A DNA stretch of 64,000 nt. It comes from Endoryza foliicola. GTDB lineage: Bacteria > Bacteroidota > Bacteroidia > Chitinophagales > Chitinophagaceae. Shown here piece after piece: positions 32,612 through 42,900 of this stretch. The stretch lies in NCBI GenBank assembly GCA_965226965.1, contig OZ245715.1:124001-188000 (forward strand), in the 5' to 3' direction. Numbering within the stretch: the first letter of the stretch is position 1; each line of letters begins with the position of its first letter. A model generated the notes under the pieces. It was not told where the DNA came from and did no database searches. It worked only from the letters and a program-made list of their open reading frames with translations. Both the position numbers and the translations under genes were made by a program.

Positions 32612-32796
32612 TGAGCGAGGAAATTAAATACGATTTAGCCTTTATCTTATTAGGAGGGCTTACATTGATTCTTGGTATCTCAATAAAAAAAAGTGATTTA
32701 CCAAGTATGATTTCGCGTAAATACGTGATAATAATACTTGGCGGCATATTCATAATTTATGGCGGGATTTCATTTATAGTGGATTTTAAAAGATAA
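32611..32796 (+). CDS. Candidate immunity protein for tip D (two-helix membrane protein)
   Basis: A 61-residue protein made almost entirely of two hydrophobic helices (YDLAFILLGGLTLILGISI and VIIILGGIFIIYGGISFIV) joined by a short basic loop. The ATG shares a base with the stop of tip D, so it is translationally coupled. A small membrane immunity protein fits a pore-forming or membrane-targeted toxin in tip D. Its stop lies two bases from the end of the oppositely oriented 79-aa gene, a tail-to-tail junction. Confidence 0.65.
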   Translation: MSEEIKYDLAFILLGGLTLILGISIKKSDLPSMISRKYVIIILGGIFIIYGGISFIVDFKR

Positions 32797-32798
32797 TT

Positions 32799-33038
32799 CT
32801 AATCGAATTGATATTCAATTTTAACGGCACCATCTTTAATATTATTATTTATTAGCTCTATTTCTTGATCGAGGTATTCACTTCCCATTGATTCGCTTGT
32901 TTCTTTTCGAATAGTGACTCCTTGTTGAATTAGAATTTGAATACCAGTATCTGAAAATTTAAGTACGTAGAACAGATTCCTAAATAATAAAATGAATTGT
33001 GCAATTTCTCGAATTCTACTTTCTTGAAATCCTTTCAT
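32799..33038 (-). CDS. Small protein at the end of the active Rhs immunity unit
   Basis: A 79-residue protein of unknown function. It overlaps the end of the LRR gene by 23 bases in the same direction, so the two are coupled. Aliphatic N-terminal half (IAQFILLFRNLFYVLKF), charged C-terminal half (ESMGSEYLDQEIELI). It may be a second immunity or accessory factor, or the displaced end of an older immunity gene. Weakly supported on its own; the overlap is the main reason to keep it. Confidence 0.5.
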   Translation of the reverse strand: MKGFQESRIREIAQFILLFRNLFYVLKFSDTGIQILIQQGVTIRKETSESMGSEYLDQEIELINNNIKDGAVKIEYQFD

Positions 33039-33903
33039 TCAAGTCTTCGCTACTATACTTATGCCATTTTTTTTCAGGGTAATAAATTCGTTTCAACTTT
33101 GGCAGTGACAATAAGTAGCTAACATCTTGCTCTTCCACTACTGATTGTTGTAGATCAAGAATTTCTAGATTGGGTGTTTTAGAAAGTAAAAGTTTTAAAG
33201 AAGCTACTTTACCGTTATTGATATAAAAAAGCTCCTTAAGATTTGGCATAACCGGTAAATTTTCAATTGTAAGCTTTACGCATCGTTCGATATGTAAACA
33301 AATTAAATTTTCCATCACTTTATCGGTTGATTCGAAGTTACTTAAGCTGAGATTGTATGGAAGAGACAACCATCTTAGCTTTTTTAAGGATGCTAAACCA
33401 GAAAGACTTACAATACTACTTTGTCCAATTTTCAATGCTTCGAGTTGTGTCATATTAGAAATCTCTTGTAAGTCCTTTGTTTTTGTCTTATATTTAAACA
33501 GCCACAGATACTTTATGTTCTTATGTGAGTATAAATTTTTAATAGATCGAGTCCAATCCAATTTAAGCTCTTCGAGATTCGGGAAAAGCATTAGGTCGAA
33601 TTCCTCGGTTGGGCTATTATCGAAACTCAGATATTTTAACTCTCTATGAGACTTCAATTCAGAAAAATCATCGATTCTAGCAACAATATGTAATCCTTCC
33701 ACATATAAATCTTTTAAACATTTTAAATCACATTCCTTAAATCCACGAATATCATTTAGCTCAATGTTCTTTAGTCCGTAACTAATATAAAACTCCCGAT
33801 TTTCATCAAGTCTATCGGAGCTAAAATTCAAATACAACGTATTTTCAAACATACGATGTTTAAACCCTTTCTTTTCGATTTCAGTAACTATTTCCTTATT
33901 CAT
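33016..33903 (-). CDS. Leucine-rich-repeat protein, likely immunity to the GIY-YIG tip
   Basis: A 295-residue cytoplasmic protein with about nine leucine-rich repeats (LKYLSFDNS, LEELKLDWT, LEALKIGQS, LRWLSLPYN, LKELFYINN, LEILDLQQS, LKRIYYPEK). No signal peptide. It starts 6 bases after the stop of the 3110-residue Rhs gene, the immunity position. LRR proteins are used as immunity or binding partners in several polymorphic toxin systems. A cytoplasmic inhibitor fits a nuclease toxin. Confidence 0.72.
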   Translation of the reverse strand: MNKEIVTEIEKKGFKHRMFENTLYLNFSSDRLDENREFYISYGLKNIELNDIRGFKECDLKCLKDLYVEGLHIVARIDDFSELKSHRELKYLSFDNSPTEEFDLMLFPNLEELKLDWTRSIKNLYSHKNIKYLWLFKYKTKTKDLQEISNMTQLEALKIGQSSIVSLSGLASLKKLRWLSLPYNLSLSNFESTDKVMENLICLHIERCVKLTIENLPVMPNLKELFYINNGKVASLKLLLSKTPNLEILDLQQSVVEEQDVSYLLSLPKLKRIYYPEKKWHKYSSEDLNERISRK

Positions 33904-33909
33904 AGATTA

Positions 33910-36900
33910 TCATTTACTTCCTGTACTTGTTGGACCCGAATTCAATATAGTCTGATATTCAGCTTCAAGAGCCCTTTTCTCAGCCTCATCCGTGATATCT
34001 TCGAAGTACTTTTGTCCAGGAGAGTTTCGTGCATTTAATAGCTTCCCACCTTTAATATTTCCAGCATCCCTCATGGCGAAATACTCAAATATATAAGCTT
34101 TACGTTCACTGTCTACTTCAAACCATTGCATTACTCCGCCTTGTGTACCCGCTCTTTCCTTCAATGATATGTTTGCTCTTCCCTCTCCACCTTTACCAAT
34201 ATAAAACTTTCCGTCTTTTCGGACTATTTTATAAAATCCAGAGGGATTTAAAAAATCGCAAGGACTAACAGATGAATTGTGTGTTACATACCCTGTACCA
34301 CTTACAACATAGGAATGGTAATTTTCAACCTCGAAATTATATACTACTTGAGGACTATAACTTTTCTTTATTTGAGTTAGAGGAACAAAAACCCTTCCTT
34401 TCGTAAATATCTTATCATTTATTTTTAAATCACATGCTTTTATCCAACCACGTAATGTCAAAAATGGGTGGTCGTAAGTAGCTTGAATTTTATCAAACTT
34501 TGTAGCAATGCTATATAAAGTATCAGTAGGATAATTGTAGACCTTTGTTACTTTGTTATATGCAAACTTTTTTAAACTATCGTTGAAAGACAAAACTGAA
34601 TCTCCAATTTTTATCTCACTTATTCTTTTAAAGCCTCCTTTTGTCAATATTTTAGTTTCTACGGTTAAGCAACCACAAGGGCTTCCATTTACTCTTTTTA
34701 AAGAAGGAAACATCTCTGACAGTGCTTTACCATCAACACCCACCTTAAACAAAACACTTTTTATATCTTCAACCTTTAGACCAAGTTTTTCGAGTCCCTT
34801 TTTTACACCCTTGACGCCTGTAGTTGCTATTGCCTTTCCTACAATCGGCTCAAGTATTCCAATGCCACCTGAAATCATAAGTTGCTTTCCATCAACTTTC
34901 GAAAGTCCAACCTTTGCAACGTAATCAAACATACCCTTGATTCCATTAAAAATCATTTGTACTTTTTCATTTCCTACCATGTCAACCCCACTTTCCCAAG
35001 TTGCATCCCAAAGATCGACAGCCTCCCATGCACTTCCCCAATCTTTGACCTTATCGTCAAAAAGATATGCTGTTAACATTTGTGTGCCAACATTAACCGC
35101 AAAGTTTGCTCCATATTTGGCTACCAAACAAGGAATACAAATATCTCCTTTGGGATCATTGCCAAGTGTTGGCATATTGTTCGAAAAACCATATGGACTT
35201 TCATCAGCTAGATCCTGTGCTTTAGGATCAACACTTAGCCATCTTCCCGTTCTTGGATCATAAATTCTATAAAACGTAACTAGATGGCTGGCATCCTTCT
35301 CCATTCCATTAAACCCATACCTAAACTGGCTTCCGGCGGTATAGGAGCGATTGGGCATCAACATCCCAAACGGATAATAGTCGCTCGCACTGTTGATATC
35401 TGCTAGATACGAGTCTACGGTTGAACCTCCGGCACTTACCTGCTGTCTGCGATCAGTGATCGTAACCAGCACATTTCCTAAATGATTGCTTAATTCAAAG
35501 AGCTTTTCTCCTCTAGTAAAATAGCGTTTTATAAAGTTACCAAATTCATTTGAATTCACCTTCACCACAGAATCTATGTCATTATGTCGGGTAACCATAC
35601 CCAGTCTGCTACTTCCGTACAAATGGGTTTCCATGAGCTTCAACGTCGTATCTGCTCCCACCGTTCTCACATATACCGCCATTACATTCCCACTGGCATC
35701 CCTTACATAAGCCGTCGTATCCGCGGCCGTCATTTTCAATATACGGTTGCCCGATGCATCGTATTTGTACGAGATCGTTGCTCCGCCCTTTGTAATCGTA
35801 CTGATCTTGCCGTATACATTCCAACTGATATTGGTAATGTTCTCAGAACCATCCGCTATCAAATTACCAATGGCGTCATATTGATAGTTATTGTCATTCT
35901 GCCCCGTCTTAATATCGCTATAGGCTGCATTGTTCGCAGCAGCGTCTACCACCTTGTGCAGCTTATTGGTACCTGCCGTATAGCTATAGGTCATGTTGTC
36001 CATGGTAGTGGCACCCGGTGCACCGTTTCTCAAATAGGTCAAGATATTACCATTCGGATCGTAACTCACCCGCTCCTTATACGCTTCTTGCTGGGTTAGG
36101 GCGTAGTTTGTGTTTCCAATGGCCAACCCATCGAATAGGTCCATCGATACAATTCTGTTCAGTTGATCGTACTTGTAATTGTACACCTTCGCTCCTCCCC
36201 CTAGTACCGGAATATTCACCGACATGGCCGCAATATTTCCATTGTACAAAGGTGCCGCACTAGCGCCCAATTTGCTGATGATGGAACCGGCTGCAGGTGC
36301 ATAGCCAATGGCTCTATAGTCGCCTTCGTAATAGTTCAAGCTATATCCAAACACATCCTGTGCCACGGGGAAAGCCTCTGTAGAATCCGTTCCATTGGTA
36401 AAGGTTCCTGATTTTACAGGGTTTACCGCTTTGATCCAACCCTGCAGTGTATACACAAAATCCAAGCCTTGTACACGCAGTTTACCCAATTCCGTTCTTG
36501 CCAACGGCCCGTGCTTGTAGTAATTGTAAGCGGCCTCTCGTTCCGGGAAAATAGCCAGCATCACCGAGTCGCGGCCACTGACTACTTCTATTAGCTTATT
36601 CTCCGCATCGTACTTATAGCGGTGGTGGTATTGATCAACCGGAGTAATCCACTTCGCTAGAACAGAGTCATAATAATCGGGCTGATACGTCACTTGATTC
36701 ACCTTGCCACTCACCAAATCATAGAAATAAGCAATCTTTTTGAAGCGATTGTTCTTATTGTTCATGATATTTTTCACAGCACTGGTGCTTCCAAAATCTT
36801 GCACCAAGGTATCAACATTACCATGAATATCATAAGTATAATAAGAGGCAGCCGCCGGAGTCATATTGGTCAACTGTTGAGCCGTATCATAGATCTCGGT

Positions 36901-39900
36901 ATAGCTCACTCGGTTGCGTAGGTTCTTTTGAACCACCACATACTTACTTAAGTTCGGATTAGCTACATCATAGGTAGTCTTGGTAATTTGAGACTTCGTA
37001 CTGCTGGCATTTACCACCCAAGTATTAAGAGAAGAGGGGCTCTTACTCGTACCATTGACCATTACAGTGGAAGCAGAAAGCTGTCCTACCTCACTAATTC
37101 TACCCAAGCTATCGTAGAGCGTATAACTGTACACATTGGTGCCCCCTATAGCCTTTTGTTTGGCATTCTGACTCACCACCAGTCTTCCCAAGGCATCGTA
37201 CCAGAACTCACTCATACCACCATCAGGTGTTTTTTGAAGCACTACTTGGTTTAAGCTATTGTAATTATAGCGCGTCACCAAACTGTGAGCAGGCACCAAC
37301 ACCGTACCATTCGCACGGGCTGTTTTAACGTTGTTCAAGAAAGTAGTAGAATAATCCGGATTTACCCCTTTAGGCGGAACAGTTTTTATAAGATTACCTA
37401 CCTGATCGTAGTAGTAAAGGGTGAAGTGGTAGTCAAACATCGACTCCTTCAATTCCATCGTCTCAGATACACTCGTAGCTGTTGACATATAAGAATCGAA
37501 GAAATTATCTAAGGTTTGCTGCTTGATTACATCAAACAATAACCCTGCTGTAGCGCCTGCTTTCTCCCTAGTAACTGCGCATTTAGAAACTTTTGGAATA
37601 TAGGCCGAGTCATAAAGTTTGGTAGATGTAAAGCAGATCTTTGTTGGAATCACAGGTGGAGTATTGGTATTAGCTGTCACTTGTGTTCCGAGTAGATCGA
37701 ATCTGCCTACGTCGCAAGGATTGTTACTACTGGTCCTCAAATTTGCCATGTCTTGCCATGTAGTCTCTAGTCCTGTCTTAAAATTCACATACTTCTCAAA
37801 CAATACATTGATCGCAATAAGAGAGTCTGATAAATTTTCGGAATAAAAATTTGGCCGCTTTGATACACGTAAATAGAAGCTATCCTCAAGTGCTTTAAAT
37901 TCGGTACAGGTATAGCATTTACGACTCAAGCTATCAAATCCGCAGACTAACGGAATGGGCAGTGTAAACAAAGTATCTACCGGTATCGAATAGGAAGACT
38001 CAAGATTTCCTGAACTACCAATCTTCATATAGTAGGAACCACACTGCTGAAGGGTTTGATATAAAGCTACTGAAATGGTGTCTCTGTATAGCGAATCAAG
38101 GTATCGATTTATTTTATACAAATTTGCTGTGTCGGATGTGGGTCTATTCGCTGCAATCATTTCTAATTTCAAGGCAGCAAAACGTCCGCAATTACATGAG
38201 TCGATACTAGAAACCAATACCGGGGCAACACTTCTGTTGACGCCGTGAGGTCTTGGGAATCCGATATTGTAAGGGTTACAAACAAAACGTGAAGAACCAA
38301 GTCCAAGGCTATCAAAAACAAAGTCGACAGCTTTTTCAAAACTTAAATAGGTTGCGCCTGCTGTTTTAGAAGGTGCTACAGTAGAAGCTCCATTCGGGTT
38401 GGAAGCATCAGTTCCACGTTGACATACATCCAACAACTTCGCTGTAATACTATTCAAAACAGCTTCCTTCTTCGTTTGATCATAGGATGCTAAAGCGGGG
38501 CATTGCAATAGTGCTGTTCTCCACATGTCAATATAACTGGCACATTTATTAGTTAAATCATTTGCAGCAGTTGTAACTGAACTCGGAATGCCAGCAGGGC
38601 TGGTAATGGTTGCCCAAGAGCCAATGGAATAACCAGGATTAGCCTTATCAATTAAATTAAAAGACTGCTGTCTATTATTGACAAAATATACTCGGTACTG
38701 TAAATTAATAAGAGAATCTGTAGCCGAAATAGGCTTGGTTTCGCTGATCTTTTTGTTGATCAGGTTTAATCTCTCTTCTAAATACGAACTCTTAAAATTA
38801 CCCCAAGCTTCTTCCTGCAACGTATTTGTAAGTAGCACCGTAACACCGGAAGCAATCGTTAAACTAGTTCCCACGGTGGCCATCGTTTTAGGCATATTTC
38901 GATAGCAGAGACCTCTTGAAGCAGTGTCTTTCTTTACAGCGCAACCAACCGCATTTCCATATGCTACTTGCCACATACTCCAACCATTCTTCCAATTACT
39001 TGAAACGTAATTGCTCATGGTAGTTGCATCTGTTGAAGATGCGATGTTGGTAAAAAATGGATCAGAAGGAAATGGGTTGAAAGCAGATTTTAAATTGTTA
39101 ACACTATCATGAAAATTAAAGGTCGCTTTCAAATTATCCTGCGCATATTTTAAACGTTGGTACTCAGGATGGTATTCGATCAAGGAATTAGACCATGAAT
39201 TATAAAAAGCATCTTCAAACTGATCTTGAGTCATGGTGCTAAGTGCCGCACTGTCTATCTTCTCATTAAGCCCCTTGTAGTCTTTATACTTAAAATCAAC
39301 CGCGCCATTGTTTTTAGGATACTTATAGTAAGGTTTTCGGTTGGAACCGGTAGCATAAAAAGTTGAGAAAATATTAAACTGTTTATCTAAATCGTTGTCC
39401 ACCGTTTTCTTGGCATACTGACCACTATAAGGTGCCATATCAGCCAACATCATCTCCTTAATTTGATCCAAATAAGAAGAACGATTTGGGTTAAAGATCA
39501 AACACGCAGTCGAATCTTCTACATATTGACTCCGTAATTCGATAACTAAGTCGGGCTTCAAACTGTCAACTACAGTTCCTAACTGGGCGGCCTTTTTTGC
39601 TAGAAAAGAGGCATAAGTTCCCAGACTGTCTTGACATGCTTGAGCAGAAACAGGAGAAACAGCAATCGAACAATTGCTTTTCAAAGAGTCAACTGCCACA
39701 ATCGAATCAGTAAGTTGCTCGAACGATTTACAAATACCAATCCCCACTGTATTGTAATACGCCATGAATGCTTTTAAAGAATCTTGGTTGATGGTCAGTG
39801 TTTTTCGAATAGTATAGGAACCAGGAACCAAATTGAAACTGTCTTTGTAGTTAATCGAATCCTTAGCTAGATAGGTTTTCACTCTAAATGCCGTATCACT

Positions 39901-42900
39901 TGATTCTTCAAAGATCGAAACTTGTAAGTCGTAGTAGCAATTAAACGAGACCGTACCTCCACCACATTTTGGAAGAACCAAGGTTTTTTTAGGCTGAACA
40001 TAACTAAGGTTATACATGCCGGATTTCCCGACTAGAATAGTATTCGTTGCTTCAACTGTATTTCCCTTAACAGTGTTAGTGTGCTTGTCTAATAGATTTC
40101 TCGTTATTGAGCGAGTATTTTGATTGGGATATTTTGTGCTATCCAAAAGCCTTCCATCTTGCATTCCGGTTGGAGTTGGTCCGGTAAGAGCGGTTGCAAC
40201 CGTCTTTCCTCTCATGTCAAGATAACTAATGCTCATTTGACCATTTGCATCCCTAACCATATTCTTAAAATAGTGAGATGCATAGCCGGCTTCAGTTCCA
40301 AACAGGCCATCCAATTCCTCTTGCGATACCGTTCCATAGTAATAACGTGTGTCATGATCCCCACCCATCGCCATGGACTCACCCACACCACTTTGACGCA
40401 TAATTCGGCCGGTAGCATCAGGAGTATACCTTGTAACTGTATAAGCATACCCGTTTGCAAGGGGAATATTTTTATTAATACCCTGACTAACCAAAGGATT
40501 TAGCGTACTATAGTAGTTCCCTGTACCAACCGTTGTATCAAGTTTGTTCACTGCAAAGTCCGCAGCATTGGAACTAAAATCGAAAAACTGCGTCATATCG
40601 TCGGCACTAGATGACTGACCATTGAACTTATTCAATCCTATGTAATATTTCAGCACACTGTTCATGGTAGGTGCTGGCAATATCTGTATTGCAGGTCTCC
40701 CCGCTCCATCATACAAAGTTTCAGCTGCCACAACTGTTGAAGAAGTATTGTCCTTGGTAACCGTTTGCCTGCTGCGTAAAGATCCATCATAGTATTGAAT
40801 CACCGTTTTACGTTTACCTTCTTCGGCAAAGCTTGTAGTTGACTGCCAGTTTAATGAAGGTGAGTGGCCTTTAAATGCATAGAACACAGGAGTAGACCAA
40901 GGTCCATCGCTTCTAGTTCCCGATTGCTGAAAATTCACTGCACGAACACGTGTATACAACTTTCCTCCCCCATCATAAAACAACGGTATGGAATAGCTAC
41001 TATCGTACCGACTAATAGGCAAATCGATTCTTGTAGAATTGTTTCTAAACAACAATTCTGTGTTCAAGCTGCCGGATTGACTGTAAAAGGCTTCCATCGT
41101 ACTATCCACCCAGGTCCATTCCAATTGAACAGCATTTCCATTTGTTTGTGGTGCTAGTGTCCACTTTACTTTCACCGAATCAATCTCATTGATAGTTGCG
41201 GGATCCAATACTGCAAGCGTTGGAACCTTATTGTCAGCCAATTCATATGACCTAGACGCATCCATGATGTTTTCTAAACGCAATACTTGCTTTGTATCAA
41301 AACTCAATCCGTTAACAGTTGTAGGAGCTGTTACACCAATAACTGTTACCTTCACATACTCGGCGTTTTTGAACGAAATATAGTTTTTAGCCTTGTATTT
41401 TTGAGTGCCGTTTTTGGTATAGCTAATATCCAAAGTATATGTTTCGGCTGCGCTCAGGTCGTTTGAGGTATGCCCATATTGAACTTGAAACGTTACGCTC
41501 GCCGTAAAATCGCCGGGAATAAACAAACTAGTTTCCTCAATAACACTTAATGCAATAATATTAGTAAGAAAGTGCGCCCTTGAATTTGACCCATCTTGTA
41601 CATACTCTCTGGTACTGATTGCATTAACTGTCAAAGGTATCACTTCGGAGCTCGTATTATCGTAAACAGGAACGCCTAAAGTTTGATTAAGCTGGGTGAT
41701 GGGCACAACAGAAACCGCCATTGTACTCACTCCTGTACCACAGGCATTTGTTTGGGTGTAGCTCAGGCTCGCTGTACCAATAGCCTTACCCGTCATTGTA
41801 CCGAAACTATTGATCGAAATAATACTGCTATTTGAGGTCGACCAGTTTCCGCCTAAGGACGTATTGGTTAGTTGATTGGTAGAACCTAAAATTAACTGTG
41901 TACTTCCTTGAATGGTTCCGCCTGTTGGAGTTGTCAGTGCGGTAGTTGTAATACTATTACTGTTGGCTGACCGTCCATAAGTTGAAACTCCTACGGCATA
42001 GTATGAATTCGAAGTACTGGATGAAAAACTTGTGCCAGTTCCTACTAATGTATTACTACCATTATACCATTGAATAGTACCTGAATATCCAGATGCAGTT
42101 AAAACAACACTCGCCCCATTACAAAGCGTAGTTGAAGTTGCAGCTGAAATTGTTGGTGTTGTTGGCATATCCAATGTAACGATATTGCTACTTGTTGTTT
42201 GTCCATTGGATGTAACAGAAACATAGTACTTTGTTGTTGCGGTAACTACACCTGTAGTATAACTTGACGTGGTATTGGAAATGGCTTGATAGGTGGCTCC
42301 ATTATCTGTTGAATAATACCACGCATAAGAATAAGTTCCGTTTCCAGCTCCTGCAGTACACGTCAAGGTATTGATTGAGCCGTTTCCACTTGGAGTTGTA
42401 TTAGTTACAGCCAAACTTGCCGTTGGCGCAGACGTCACATTCACAACAGAAGCACTGCTGGTTACCGATGCTCCATTGCTAGTAACGATAACTCGATAAG
42501 AAGTTGTTGCAGTAAGTGTAGGTGGCGTGAAGTTTGCCGTAGTGGCCACATTTGTCCATGTACTCCCATCCAAACGCTGCCATTGAAAAGTATAAGTACC
42601 GCTCCCACCAAAAACTTCCGAATACAGTGTTGTAGGTTGACCACCACTAGTTATTGTTTGAGTAGTAGGATCAATTGTAACAGTCAACTGAGGATATACA
42701 TTTACAAAACCGGTATTTGACGAATACGCAAAAGCCCCTGCTGCATCTGTAACCTTTCTTCTATAATAAGTTGAAGATGTCAACGCATTTGGAGTATACG
42801 AAGTACTATTTGTTCCACTAATATCAGTCCATGGACCTGTGCTAGAAGGTGCTGACTGCCATAAATAAGTGTAGGGAGTGGTTCCGCCCGTTGCACTAGT

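Noticed and set aside
25290..32796. Integron with gene cassettes
   Set aside because: The recombinase lacks a visible integron-specific extra domain, the cassettes lie in both orientations, and the shared element is at the 5' coding junction, not a 3' attC-like hairpin.
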